From Sphingopyxis sp. (GTDB lineage: Bacteria > Pseudomonadota > Alphaproteobacteria > Sphingomonadales > Sphingomonadaceae): a stretch of DNA of 64,000 bases. Within the stretch, counting starts at the first letter, position 1; every line of letters starts with the position of its first letter. The DNA lies in NCBI RefSeq assembly GCF_016463645.1, contig NZ_JAEMQX010000008.1:1-64000 (forward strand). Reading direction: 5' to 3'. Both the position numbers and the translations under genes were made by a program. Positions 18,544-27,980 of this stretch are shown here, one piece after another. The notes beneath the pieces are model-generated. The model ran no database searches, was not told the origin of the DNA, and was given only the letters and a program-made list of their open reading frames with translations.

Positions 18544-21500
18544 GCGCGCGGTCTTCCGTAGCGTGCATAGAGTGCCGGCAGCACGAACAGCGTCAACAGT
18601 GTCGCCGAGATCAGCCCGCCGATGACGACCGTGGCCAGCGGTTTCTGCACCTCCGCCCCCGCCCCTGTCGCGAGCGCCATCGGCACGAAGCCAAGCGACG
18701 CGACCAGCGCGGTCATCACGACGGGACGGAGTCTCGCGAGCGCGCCGGCTTTTGCCGCTTCAGCGCGCGCTCTGCCTTCGGCGATCAGTTGCTGGACCGA
18801 CGTCACCATCACCAGCCCGTTGAGCACCGCGATTCCCGAGAGCGCGATGAAGCCCACCGCCGCCGAGATCGAGAAGGGCATCCCGCGCAGCGCCAGCGCG
18901 AGCATCCCGCCGACGAGCGCGAGCGGGACGCCGGTGAAGACGATCGCCGCATCGCGTACGCTGCCGAGCGCGCCGTAAAGGAGCAACAGGATCAGCGCGA
19001 AGCACGCCGGAACGACGAGCGCCAGGCGATCGCGCGCCGAAGCGAGATTTTCGAACTGTCCGCCCCATTCGACATATTGCCCCGCAGGCAGGCGCACCTG
19101 TTCGCGGATCGCGCCCTGCGCGTCTTCGACGACGCTCGCAACATCGCGGCCGCGAACATTCGCCTGAACGACGATCCGCCTTTTGCCATTCTCGCGGCTG
19201 ATCTGGTTCGGACCGTCGACGACAGCCAGTTCGGCGACGCTTTCGAGCGGCACGAAACTGCCCCCCGGGGTCGGCACCGGCACCTGTCCCAGCGCCGCGA
19301 AATCGGCGCGCGCGGCGTCGGGCAGGCGGATGGTGACCGCAAAACGCCGGTCACCCTCGAAGATCACCCCGGCATCGCGCCCGCCGACCGCCGCCGCGAC
19401 CGTTTCCTGCAGCGCTGCGGCGGTGATGCCAAGCCCGGCCATCGCATCGTGCTTTGGCCGGATATCGAGCATCGGAAGGCCCTCCGTCTGTTCGACACGA
19501 ACGTCGGTGGCGCCCTCCGTCTTCCGCAACACCGCCGCGATCCGGTTCGCGGTCGCCACCATCGCATTGCTGTCGTCGCCGAAGACCTTGACCGCAACAT
19601 CGCCGCGGACCCCGGCGATCAGTTCGTTGAAGCGCATCTGGATCGGCTGGCTGATCTCGAAAGCATTGCCGGGAAGCCCGGCGAGCGTCTTTTCGACCTT
19701 GGCGGTCAGGTCGGCCTTCGACAGGCGCGGGTCGGGCCAGTCCTTGCGGTTCTTCATGATGATGAAGGTGTCGGAGATGTTCGGCGGCATCGGATCCGAT
19801 GCGAGTTCGGCGGTGCCGGTCTTCGAAAAGACGAACTTCACCTCGGGCAGCGCCGCAAGCGCGCGTTCGGCGCGGAGCTGCATCGACTGGCTCTGGTCGA
19901 CCGACGTCCCCGGAACGCGCAGCAACTGCGCAGTGAGGTCGCCTTCGTCGAGTTGCGGCAGGAACTCCTGCCCCAGCGTGACATAGGCCCCCGCCCCGAC
20001 GACGAGCGCAGCAACCGCCGCGAGCATCGTCTTTCGCGGCTGCCCCATCGCACGGTCGAGCCCGGGTTCGTAGCGCGCGCCGAGCCAGCGCATGATCCGC
20101 CCCTCCTTTTCCTCGACCGGCTTCGACAGCCAGATCGCGAGCATTGCGGGAACGAAGGTCAGCGAAAGGACAAAAGCAGCGGCGAGCGCGACGATGACGG
20201 TCATCGCCATCGGCGTGAAGGTCTTTCCTTCGACCCCGGTCAGCGTCAGCAACGGCACATAGACGAGGATGATGATCGCCTGCCCATAGACCGACGGACG
20301 AATCATCTCGCGCGCCGCCGCGGCGACCACACCCAGCCGCTCGTCGCGATCGAGGGTGCGTCCGAGTTGATGCTGCCGCTCGCCGATACGCCGCAGCGCA
20401 TTCTCGACGATGATGACAGCGCCATCGACGATCAGCCCGAAGTCGAGCGCGCCGAGGCTCATCAAATTCGCCGACACCCCTCCCTTGAGCATGCCGAAGC
20501 TCGTCAGCAGCATCGTGATCGGGATGACGAGCGCCGCGATCAGCGCCGCGCGGAAATTGCCGAGCAGCAGGAAGAGGATGACGATGACGAGCAATGCACC
20601 TTCGGTCAGGTTCTTCGCGACCGTCCTGACCGTCGCCTCGACGAGCCCGGTGCGGTCGAGCACCGGCTGGATGACGATATCGGTCGGCAGCGACGCGTTG
20701 ATTTCGTCCAGCCGCCCGGCCACGCGGCTCGCGACGTCGCGGCTGTTCTCGCCGATGCGCATGATCGCGGTACCGACAACGACCTCGCGGCCGTTTTCGG
20801 ACGCCGAGCCCATGCGGATCGCCTGCCCCGTGCGCACGCTCGCGACCTGATCGAGGCGGATCGGAACCCCGCCGCGCGTCGCGATTACCGTCTGCGCCAA
20901 TTGTTCGGCTCCGCTGATACGCGCATCCGAACGCACCGCGAGTCCTTCACCATTACGGTCGACCACACCCGCACCGATCGCGCGGTTGTTCGCCTCGAGC
21001 GCGGTGGCGAGATCGCCGAGACTAAGGCCGAGCGCCGCGAGCCGCTGCGTATCGGGCACGACCTGATATTGCTTCACATAGCCGCCGATCGTGTCGACGC
21101 CCGCGAGGCCCGGGATCGGCTTGAGCAGCGGCGTGACGATCCAGTCCTGCGCGGTACGCAGATAGGTCGCCTTTTCGGCATCGGTGACCAAGCGGTCGCC
21201 CTCAGGCGTGATATAGCTGCCGTCGGGCTGCATCCCCGGTTCGCCCAGCTTGTGCCTGTCGTCCTTGCGATGCTCCATATGGACCGTCCACATGAAGACC
21301 TCACCGAGCCCGGTCGCGATCGGCCCCATTTCGGGATCGACGCCCTCGGGCAACGCCTGCTCGGCGGCGCGCAGCCGCTCGGCGACCTGGGCGCGTGCGA
21401 AATAGATGTCGGTCGCGTCGGTGAACACCGCGGTGACCTGTGCAAAGCCGTTGCGGCTCAGCGAGCGCGTATTTTCGAGCCCCGGGATGCCGGCGAGCGC

Positions 21501-21713
21501 GGTTTCGATCGGAAAGGCGACCTGCCGTTCGACCTGTTCGGGCGAGAGCGCGGGCGCGCGCGCGCTGATCTGCACCTGGTTGTTGGTGATGTCGGGAACG
21601 GCATCGATCGGCAGGCGGCTCAGCGCCCAGGCGCCGATCAGCGTCGCGATCGCGGTGAGAAGCAGGATGAACCAGCGCCGTGCGACGGCGAAATTGACGA
21701 TGGAGGCGATCAT
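18540..21713 (-). CDS. czcA: Heavy-metal efflux RND pump (CzcA-like)
   Basis: A 1057-residue resistance-nodulation-division inner-membrane pump of the heavy-metal-efflux branch, driving periplasmic or cytoplasmic divalent metals out through the tripartite complex by proton antiport. It has the usual layout of a first span near residues 12-30, a large periplasmic loop, a central membrane bundle, a second loop and final spans. The proton-relay signature DFGLIVDGAVIIVEN in the fourth span carries the acidic residues typical of CzcA/CusA. VVILFLLLGNFRAALI and LPQLDEGDL are also family features. Gene order on the minus strand is outer-membrane factor, adaptor, pump, with one base between adaptor stop and this ATG. 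Metal specificity (Co/Zn/Cd or Cu/Ag) cannot be fixed here. Confidence 0.93.
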   Translation of the reverse strand: MIASIVNFAVARRWFILLLTAIATLIGAWALSRLPIDAVPDITNNQVQISARAPALSPEQVERQVAFPIETALAGIPGLENTRSLSRNGFAQVTAVFTDATDIYFARAQVAERLRAAEQALPEGVDPEMGPIATGLGEVFMWTVHMEHRKDDRHKLGEPGMQPDGSYITPEGDRLVTDAEKATYLRTAQDWIVTPLLKPIPGLAGVDTIGGYVKQYQVVPDTQRLAALGLSLGDLATALEANNRAIGAGVVDRNGEGLAVRSDARISGAEQLAQTVIATRGGVPIRLDQVASVRTGQAIRMGSASENGREVVVGTAIMRIGENSRDVASRVAGRLDEINASLPTDIVIQPVLDRTGLVEATVRTVAKNLTEGALLVIVILFLLLGNFRAALIAALVIPITMLLTSFGMLKGGVSANLMSLGALDFGLIVDGAVIIVENALRRIGERQHQLGRTLDRDERLGVVAAAAREMIRPSVYGQAIIILVYVPLLTLTGVEGKTFTPMAMTVIVALAAAFVLSLTFVPAMLAIWLSKPVEEKEGRIMRWLGARYEPGLDRAMGQPRKTMLAAVAALVVGAGAYVTLGQEFLPQLDEGDLTAQLLRVPGTSVDQSQSMQLRAERALAALPEVKFVFSKTGTAELASDPMPPNISDTFIIMKNRKDWPDPRLSKADLTAKVEKTLAGLPGNAFEISQPIQMRFNELIAGVRGDVAVKVFGDDSNAMVATANRIAAVLRKTEGATDVRVEQTEGLPMLDIRPKHDAMAGLGITAAALQETVAAAVGGRDAGVIFEGDRRFAVTIRLPDAARADFAALGQVPVPTPGGSFVPLESVAELAVVDGPNQISRENGKRRIVVQANVRGRDVASVVEDAQGAIREQVRLPAGQYVEWGGQFENLASARDRLALVVPACFALILLLLYGALGSVRDAAIVFTGVPLALVGGMLALALRGMPFSISAAVGFIALSGIAVLNGLVMVTSVQQLIAEGRARAEAAKAGALARLRPVVMTALVASLGFVPMALATGAGAEVQKPLATVVIGGLISATLLTLFVLPALYARYGRPRA

Positions 21714-21714
21714 G

Positions 21715-22839
21715 TCAGTGCCCCCCGTGCTCGGCTTCGCCCTTGGCGAGTTCCGCCTTCAGGGTGAAACTGCCCTCGCCGGCGAGGCTCTCGCGGCCCG
21801 ACAGGCCGGTGACGGTGGCCACGCCGCCGACGCGCGAGCTCACGGTCACGGGGACGGCGCGGAACCCCTCCTTCGTCCGGACAAAAACGCTCGTCCGACC
21901 CTCGACGGTCTGGATCGCGCCGTCTGGCACGCTCACCGCATCGCCCGATGCGCCGGTCTGCAGCAGCGCGGTGACCGGCTCGCCGGGCCGCCAGACGCCG
22001 CCGCCGTTGTCGAGCAAGGCGACCGCAGGCACGAGGCGCGTCGCGGCGTCGAGGACCGGCGACACGAAATGGATACGCGCGGTGGCCGTACGCGCACCCG
22101 ACCGGACCTCGACCGGGGTGCCGACGCGGATGCGCCCCGCATCGGCGGGGGTCAGCGACAGGTTGATCGCGACGCGGCCGAGATTGGCGACCCGGAACAA
22201 TTCGGCGTCAGGCGCCACGGTCTGGCCCAGCACGACGCTGCGCGCCGTCACCTGCCCGCCGATCGGCGCAACGACGCCGATGCGGTTGAGCGCGCCGCCG
22301 CCGACGCCCGCTGCCGACACTTGCTGTCCGGCAAGGCGAAGTGCGATATTCGCCTCGGTCATCGCAGTGCGCGCGGCGATCAGGTCGCGTTCGGGCGAGA
22401 CCTTGAGCGCAAACAGCCTTTCCTCGCGCGCAAGGTTCGAGCGCGCGAGATTGGCGCGCGCCTGCGCAGCCTCGACTTCGGCGCGCAATCCGGCGGCGTC
22501 GCGGCTCTCGATCACCGCAACGACCTCGCCACGCCGGACGCCCTCACCCAGATTGCGGTTGAGTGCGACCACGCGGCCGCCGATCGCGGCCGAGACAACC
22601 TGCGTTGCCTGCGGATCGCTTTCGATCGTCGCCGGCAGGCTGAGCACCCCCGTGCCACCGGTCGACGGGCGAACGAGCGATATTCCCGCCGCCGCGATCT
22701 GTTTGGCGGTCAGATGGATTTCCCCTTCGGCTTTCCGCTCTTCGGCCTTTTCGGCGGGTGCCTCAGCCTGCTGGCCGCAGCCGGCGAACAGGAATGCAAG
22801 TGCGAGCGGCAGCGCCGCCCGATATTTCGATATCGTCAT
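21715..22839 (-). CDS. czcB: RND efflux periplasmic adaptor (CzcB-like lipoprotein)
   Basis: A 374-residue membrane-fusion protein joining the CzcA-like pump to the outer-membrane channel. The N terminus has a lipobox FAGC (Cys21), so it is probably lipid anchored. The body has a lipoyl/hairpin arrangement: a first beta-barrel half VVSAAIGGRVVALNRNLGEGVRRGEVVAVIES, a coiled-coil hairpin about residues 115-175, then VVAPIGGQVTARSVVLGQTVAPDAELFRVANL. The C terminus EHGGH is short and His-rich, perhaps for metal handling. The start overlaps the end of the TolC-family gene by four bases (ATGA). It is a standard component; only its metal preference is open. Confidence 0.92.
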   Translation of the reverse strand: MTISKYRAALPLALAFLFAGCGQQAEAPAEKAEERKAEGEIHLTAKQIAAAGISLVRPSTGGTGVLSLPATIESDPQATQVVSAAIGGRVVALNRNLGEGVRRGEVVAVIESRDAAGLRAEVEAAQARANLARSNLAREERLFALKVSPERDLIAARTAMTEANIALRLAGQQVSAAGVGGGALNRIGVVAPIGGQVTARSVVLGQTVAPDAELFRVANLGRVAINLSLTPADAGRIRVGTPVEVRSGARTATARIHFVSPVLDAATRLVPAVALLDNGGGVWRPGEPVTALLQTGASGDAVSVPDGAIQTVEGRTSVFVRTKEGFRAVPVTVSSRVGGVATVTGLSGRESLAGEGSFTLKAELAKGEAEHGGH

Positions 22840-24101
22840 TGGATTTCCCCTTCGGCGGGCAATCTGACCGTCAGCCGCTCGAGGCGAGCGACGGCATCGT
22901 GATAGGCGGCGCGCGCGTCGATGCCGGCGCGGCGCGTGTCGAGCAGCGTACGTTCGGCGTCGAGCAGGATGAGCTGGTCGAACTTGCCCTCGGCATAGCC
23001 GATACGCGCGATGCGCGCGGCCTCGGCCGCGGCGGCCAGCGCCGGTTCCGACGCCCGCACCGCCGTCGCCGCGCGGTCGCGCTCCGCCTCGGCGGCGGTG
23101 ATCGCCCGCTCGGCTTCGAACAGCGCGATACGGCCTTGCGCGTCGGCGCGGTCGCGCTCGCGCGCAGCCTGCGTCACCGCCGCCTTGCCGCCGTTGAACA
23201 GCGGCAGCGGCAGCGAGACTCCGAACACCATCGCCTGATCATTGCTCGCCTCGAGCCGCCGCGTGCCCGCGGTCAGCGTGAGATCGGGTGCGCGCTGGCT
23301 GCGCGCCAGCCGCAGCTCCGCCTCGGCCGTCGCGGCATCGGCGGACGCGGCGGCGAGCGCGAGCGTTCCGCGGACGTCGACCGGCGTAGCCGGTCCCTGC
23401 CCCGTCGCCGCAGCAACGTCGAACCAGCGCTGATCGAGCGCCGAGCGGGCACCCTCGCCGACATATTGCGTCAGCGCGACGCGCGCCGCGATCGCGGTCC
23501 GCAGCGCGGTCGCGGCGTCGGTGGTCGCACGGACCTGTTCGAGCGCCGCGCGCTGTTCGTCGATCGGCGAATTGGCCCCGACCATCACCCGGTCGCGCGC
23601 GATGCGCAGGTTTTCGGTCGTGATCGCAACCTGCGCCTCGGCGATGGCGGCGCGGCGTTCCGACGCGATCGTCGCGACATAGGCCTCGGTCACCGCCAAG
23701 CGCCGGTCGGCTTCGGCGACCGCAAGGTCGACATGGGCACGCCGGATCCTCGCGTCGGCGACCGCAATGCGTGCCGATCGCTTCCCGCCGAGTTCGACGG
23801 GCATGGCGAACGCGACTGTGGTGTCCGATTCGTCGAGTCCGCGATAGGGTCCGGTGCCGAGCGCATTTTCGGTGTCGACGCTGACCGACGGATTGGGGCG
23901 GAGCCGGGCGACCCCGCGCCCGGCCTGCGCGGCCGAGACGCCGGCTTCGGCCGCCTGCGTCAGCGGGGTGGTCTCGCCGGCGTCGGCGAGCGCTTGATCG
24001 AGCGTCAGCACCTCGCCGTCCGCAGGCGGGGGCGAAGTTTGCGCCTGCGCCGAAACGGCACAGAGCGGAACGGCCAGAACGGCCGCAAGATATGCTTTCA
24101 T
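22836..24101 (-). CDS. czcC: RND efflux outer-membrane factor (TolC family, CzcC-like)
   Basis: A 421-residue outer-membrane channel of the heavy-metal tripartite pump. The signal peptide ends near SAQAQ (residue 21). The two repeated TolC-type halves are visible, with long alpha-helical coiled coils rich in Ala, Glu and Arg (LTQAAEAGVSAAQAGRGVAR near 55-75 and AQAARERDRADAQGRIALFE in the second half) and a short PNPSVSVDTENALG strand segment. It is the first structural gene of the czcCBA run, with an ATGA overlap into czcB. It starts 60 bases after the small His-rich protein gene, so the four probably form one transcript. Confidence 0.9.
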   Translation of the reverse strand: MKAYLAAVLAVPLCAVSAQAQTSPPPADGEVLTLDQALADAGETTPLTQAAEAGVSAAQAGRGVARLRPNPSVSVDTENALGTGPYRGLDESDTTVAFAMPVELGGKRSARIAVADARIRRAHVDLAVAEADRRLAVTEAYVATIASERRAAIAEAQVAITTENLRIARDRVMVGANSPIDEQRAALEQVRATTDAATALRTAIAARVALTQYVGEGARSALDQRWFDVAAATGQGPATPVDVRGTLALAAASADAATAEAELRLARSQRAPDLTLTAGTRRLEASNDQAMVFGVSLPLPLFNGGKAAVTQAARERDRADAQGRIALFEAERAITAAEAERDRAATAVRASEPALAAAAEAARIARIGYAEGKFDQLILLDAERTLLDTRRAGIDARAAYHDAVARLERLTVRLPAEGEIQ

Positions 24102-24161
24102 TGGGGATTATCCTGAACAAGCCAAAATCAGCCGCCGGGCGGACCGGCGGCGCGGGCTGGT

Positions 24162-24512
24162 TCAGGCGATCGGCGGCCTCAGATCCGCATGCGGAATCAG
24201 CTGGGGTACGAAATCATGGCCTGCGGCGAAATTGACGCCGTGAAGCGGCAGGCGTGCCGCCATATGGTCGTCGGCGACACTGCCGACCTGATGATGCCCG
24301 TGGCAGCCGCCGTGATTGTGGAGTCCCATCTTGTCGGGATCGTTCGCGGGTTCGCCCTGCGTATGCCCGGCGTCTTCGGCGCAGGATTCGGCCGCGACCG
24401 GTACCGGCGCCTCGGCGGCATGCACGACGCTTCCCAGCCCGATGGACAGGGAAATGAGCAAGCCGGTCAGGAAGCGCATGAGCGTCCGCATGCCGGGCCT
24501 ATAGGGCGGCAT
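24162..24512 (-). CDS. Small exported His/Cys-rich protein upstream of czcCBA (CzcI-like)
   Basis: A protein of about 116 residues with an N-terminal hydrophobic signal segment (FLTGLLISLSIGLGSVVHAAEA) and a mature part rich in His and Cys, including LHNHGGCHGHHQ. It suits binding of Zn, Co, Cd or Cu in the periplasm. Small CzcI-like proteins sit at this position in several czc loci and modulate induction, but sequence conservation is weak, so the link is positional. The start is uncertain: ATGs at 24542, 24512, 24491 and 24479 are in frame and none has a strong ribosome-binding site. It begins only 10 bases after the stop of the tandem HxlR gene, which suggests co-transcription with it. Confidence 0.65.
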   Translation of the reverse strand: MPPYRPGMRTLMRFLTGLLISLSIGLGSVVHAAEAPVPVAAESCAEDAGHTQGEPANDPDKMGLHNHGGCHGHHQVGSVADDHMAARLPLHGVNFAAGHDFVPQLIPHADLRPPIA

Positions 24513-24522
24513 GCCGACAAAG

Positions 24523-25473
24523 TCACGCGATGCTGTGGTCATCTTCCGCCGTTTCAATGGTGAAGCGGCTATTGGAAAGCTGCAATTCGGCACTGCAATG
24601 ATTGCATGCCGCTACCATTTGAAGGTCATGGCCGCACGGACGGTGGGTCAGAAGCAGCGGCGGACCACGCTCGTCAGCGAACCATTTGTCGCCCCATTGC
24701 AGCAGCGCGAGCAGCACGGGGTAGAGATCGCGTCCCTTCGCGGTCAGGCGATATTCGACGCGGTCGGCGTGCGTCGAATAGGGCACGGTTTTCAATATGC
24801 CTTGTCGAACCAGCCGCTCGAGACGGCCGGTCAGGATATTGGTCGCCATCAGCGTATCGCGCTGAATGTCGTCGAAGCGGTTGATACTGGTGAACATCGC
24901 GCGGATGACGAGCGTCGCCCAACGGTCGCCGAAAAGCTCGATCATCGTGTCGACGAGCGGACGGCCGCCGGGGCGCCGCGCCCCGACCTCGCCGTTGAAG
25001 CGGCGGCGCTCATAGTGCGGGACGACCTGCGCCAGCCCCGGTCCTTCGCGCCAGTCAACGTCGCGCGGATCGATTTCGGCACGGCAATGCGCGCACGCCG
25101 GGACCGGCTCGGTCGCGTGGCCACAGGCCGCATGGTGCAGGCGGACCTGGAAATCGCGGCTGCCTGCTTCCCATCTATGCTGCCAGCGAAGCATCATAAG
25201 GCCGTTGGGGAACTGGTCGCGGCCTTTTGGGGTCAGGACGTAGTGAAAGCCGCGTCCGCCCTTCTTGGGTACCTTGGCGAGGCAATCCTCATCGACGAGC
25301 TTCTTGAGCCGGCCATTGACCACCGAGCGCGCGAGGCCCGTACGCGCAACGAACTCGTCGAAGCTGTGAATGCCGAGGAACGTCTGTTCCATGATGAGCA
25401 GGACCGGCACGTCGCCCACGACATCGAGCGCGCGCCAGATTGAACAGGCCCTGATCGTGCGGTCGTGTTTCAA
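24523..25473 (-). CDS. Tandem (double-domain) HxlR-family transcriptional regulator
   Basis: A 316-residue cytoplasmic DNA-binding protein made of two consecutive HxlR winged-helix units. Unit one (about 1-140) has CSIWRALDVVGDVPVLLIM and GLARSVVNGRLKKLVDEDCLAK. Unit two (about 165-310) has MIELFGDRWATLVIRAMFT and MATNILTGRLERLVRQGIL. Each is followed by the same Cys/His cluster, CGH...ACAHC and CGH...ACNHC, which could bind a metal. Ordinary HxlR proteins have one unit of about 110-150 residues and dimerise, so this may be a built-in dimer. The TTG start at 25473 (LKHDRT) has AAGGA upstream and is preferred over the longer frame to 25557. Target genes are uncertain: czc downstream or the receptor upstream. 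Confidence 0.85.
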   Translation of the reverse strand: MKHDRTIRACSIWRALDVVGDVPVLLIMEQTFLGIHSFDEFVARTGLARSVVNGRLKKLVDEDCLAKVPKKGGRGFHYVLTPKGRDQFPNGLMMLRWQHRWEAGSRDFQVRLHHAACGHATEPVPACAHCRAEIDPRDVDWREGPGLAQVVPHYERRRFNGEVGARRPGGRPLVDTMIELFGDRWATLVIRAMFTSINRFDDIQRDTLMATNILTGRLERLVRQGILKTVPYSTHADRVEYRLTAKGRDLYPVLLALLQWGDKWFADERGPPLLLTHRPCGHDLQMVAACNHCSAELQLSNSRFTIETAEDDHSIA

Positions 25474-25545
25474 ATCAGCCGTCCTTGTCTCTCCTCGCCC
25501 TAGACCACAGGGAATATATCGACAAGGCTGGGCACCTCCGCGATA

Positions 25546-25567
25546 GAGGACGGCCAAAACCGTCCTC
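25546..25567 (-). terminator. Hairpin after the TonB receptor gene
   Basis: GAGGACGG (25546-25553) and CCGTCCTC (25560-25567) form a perfect 8-base-pair stem with a 6-base loop, 10 bases downstream of the receptor stop on the minus strand. No T tract follows, so termination is only likely. It would separate receptor and HxlR transcription. Confidence 0.45.
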
Positions 25568-25576
25568 CCCGCGACA

Positions 25577-27865
25577 TCAGAAGCGCCCGGTCAATTGTAC
25601 CGCGATCGTCCGCGGACGATCGACGATGCCGTTGTAGGCATTGCCGGCATTGCGGGTGATCGTGGTCGCGAGCGGCATCGAGCTCGCAGTCTGCAGTATG
25701 CGCTGGTTGGTAAGGTTGCGGCCGATCAGCGCGACTTCCCAACGGTCGTCGACCTGCGCCAGCGCGAACCGCGCCCCCAACTTCACATAACCGTCCTGAT
25801 GCGTGCGCGGGTCGAGGTTCGCCGACGCGATATAGGAGGAAGAGAAGTCGGCGTTGACGTTGAACGCGACCTTCATGTCGCTCGTCACCGGCGTCGTATA
25901 ATCGACGTTCAGATTGCCCGACCATTTGGGGCTGAGCGCGTTGCGCTTGCCCGAATAGTCGCAGAAGCCGTTCGCGCCCGGCGTCTGCAGATAATAGCAT
26001 TGGCCGTCGGTAAAGTTCGAGAATTTGAAGTCGAGATAGGCGACCGCACCGCTGATCGTCAGACCGTCAGCGACTGCCGCACGGAAATCGGCCTCGACGC
26101 CCTGCGTGCGCGCTTCTGCGGCATTGCGGACGTTGAAGTTCAGCGTGCCGTCGAAGATGTTGACCTGAAGATCCTTATAGTCGGTCCGATAGACCGAGAG
26201 GTTGAAAGCGACGTTGCGGCCCTTGTATTTGAGGCCCGCCTCGAAATTGTCGGCGCTTTCGTCCTCGAACTCGAACGCCCCGGGCTTCGCGACGGTGGTC
26301 GATGTCGGCAGCGAGTTCGAACGGATGTCGAAGCCGCCCGCCTTGGTGCCCTTGGCATAGGAGGCGTAGAGCATCAGATCGTCGGTCGCGTCGAACTGGA
26401 CATTGACCATCGGGTTGAAGCTGTCCTCGCTGATCTTGCCCGAAATGCTATGCGCCTCGATGTTGAGCGCACGGAACACCGCCGCGACGACCGCGGCCGG
26501 CGCGGTGCTGAGCGGTCCCTGCACCACGGCGAGCGTGCGGCTCCCGCTCTTCTTCTCATGGTTGAAACGCGCGCCGGCTGTGATGCGAAGCTGGTCGGTG
26601 ACCGAAAGCTCGCCTTGCGCAAAGCCCGAAATCAGGTCCGATTTCTGCGCATAATCGCGGTCGTTGCGCGTGTCGCCGAGCGCGTTGAATGGCGCACCGA
26701 GCGCGAGGAAAGTCGGGTTGAACAGGGTGAAGTCCTGCACGTCGAGCTTGGCGTGCTGATAATAGACGCCCGCTATATAGTTGAACGCCTCGCCGCCCGG
26801 TGAAGTCAGCCGCAGTTCCTGTGAAAACTGGCGATAATCTTCACGCAGGTTGGTGCCATCGAGGAAGCTGATTCCCGAAAAATCGACGTCGACGATTTCG
26901 CGCGTCTTGTAGTCGAGCAGCGACGAAACCGAGGTCAGCGTGTGCTCGCCTAGTTCAAGATCGGCATTAAGCGTCGCACCGAACACCTTGTTCTTGCTCT
27001 CATAACCATTGTCCTCGCGGACATAGTCGGGATCGGTGCTTACGAAGAAGGGGCCTTGGAAGACGGTGTTGTAATTGCCGACCGCACCGAACACGTCGCG
27101 CGGCTGCCCCTTCATTTCAAAGTCGGCATATTCGAGCTTCAGTTCCGCGGCGAACGGTCCGCCGCGATCGAGCTCCAATTTGCCGCGGAAATAATATTCA
27201 TCGACGTTCGGTTCGTCGCGGTCGAGTTTCTGGTTGTAGAAATAACCGTCCATCGAGCGGTGATAACCGACGACGCGCGCCTCTACGCCTTCGGAGAGCG
27301 GCCCCGAGAGAACCCCGGTGAGCTGGAACTCCTTGTGGTTGAATTCATAGAGGCCGCTGACCGAGCCTTCGAATTCGTCGGTGGGACTGCGCGTCGTGAT
27401 GTTGACCGCGCCGGCGATGGCATTCTTGCCAAAAAGAGTCGGCTGCGGCCCGCGCAGCACCTCGACGCGCTCCATGTCGACGAGCGGCAGGCGCGAGAGC
27501 TGGTCGCGGCCGTAATAGACACCGTCGACGAACATCGCGACCGACTGTTCGAAACCCTTGTTGTCGCCCGACGCGATGCCGCGGATCGCGATGCGGTTGG
27601 CGATGGCGGTCTGGGTGATCTTGAGGTTCGGAACCGACGAGCTGATCTGCTCGAGGTTGGTCTGGCCATAGGCCTCGACCTGCTTGCCGCTCACCGCCGA
27701 GATCGAGATCGGCACGTCCGACAGCCCCTCGGCGCGCTTTTGCGCGGTGACGATGATCTCCTCAAGCCCGCCCTGATCCTGCGGCGCGGCGGCGTCCTGC
27801 GCGAATGCGAGCCCCGGCGCGGTGAGCGCGGTCGCGGCGAACAGCATGGCAAAGCCGGTCTTCAT
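25577..27865 (-). CDS. TonB-dependent receptor of the oxygenase/CoA-ligase locus
   Basis: A 762-residue outer-membrane TonB-dependent transporter. It has a signal peptide MKTGFAMLFAATALTAPGLAFA, a TonB box region LEEIIVTAQKRAEGLSDVPISI, a plug with IAIRGIASGDNKGFEQSVAMFVDGVYYGRDQLS and PQPTLFGKNAIAGAVNITTR, then a beta-barrel closing with terminal phenylalanine (AVQLTGRF). The FGKNAIAGAVNI type is common in sphingomonads for hydrophobic or aromatic substrates. The ATG at 27865 is preferred over an upstream GTG because it begins the signal peptide directly. It is divergent from the flavoprotein at 27981 across 115 bases and presumably imports the substrate cleaved by the neighbouring oxygenase. 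Confidence 0.9.
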   Translation of the reverse strand: MKTGFAMLFAATALTAPGLAFAQDAAAPQDQGGLEEIIVTAQKRAEGLSDVPISISAVSGKQVEAYGQTNLEQISSSVPNLKITQTAIANRIAIRGIASGDNKGFEQSVAMFVDGVYYGRDQLSRLPLVDMERVEVLRGPQPTLFGKNAIAGAVNITTRSPTDEFEGSVSGLYEFNHKEFQLTGVLSGPLSEGVEARVVGYHRSMDGYFYNQKLDRDEPNVDEYYFRGKLELDRGGPFAAELKLEYADFEMKGQPRDVFGAVGNYNTVFQGPFFVSTDPDYVREDNGYESKNKVFGATLNADLELGEHTLTSVSSLLDYKTREIVDVDFSGISFLDGTNLREDYRQFSQELRLTSPGGEAFNYIAGVYYQHAKLDVQDFTLFNPTFLALGAPFNALGDTRNDRDYAQKSDLISGFAQGELSVTDQLRITAGARFNHEKKSGSRTLAVVQGPLSTAPAAVVAAVFRALNIEAHSISGKISEDSFNPMVNVQFDATDDLMLYASYAKGTKAGGFDIRSNSLPTSTTVAKPGAFEFEDESADNFEAGLKYKGRNVAFNLSVYRTDYKDLQVNIFDGTLNFNVRNAAEARTQGVEADFRAAVADGLTISGAVAYLDFKFSNFTDGQCYYLQTPGANGFCDYSGKRNALSPKWSGNLNVDYTTPVTSDMKVAFNVNADFSSSYIASANLDPRTHQDGYVKLGARFALAQVDDRWEVALIGRNLTNQRILQTASSMPLATTITRNAGNAYNGIVDRPRTIAVQLTGRF

Positions 27866-27980
27866 AATCTCTCTCCCTCCCACCATCGTCGAGTTCACCC
27901 CGCGATGTTTTTCTGGCCTTGCGACTCTTATCGTCTTTAAGTATCGTTATGCAAGTCAGATAATTCGGGAGAGCAGAACA

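Noticed and set aside
18096-21767. A 1223-codon plus-strand open frame opposite czcA, rich in Arg and Asp
   Set aside because: Composition and lack of any domain are typical of the antisense of a GC-rich real gene; czcA is unmistakable on the other strand.
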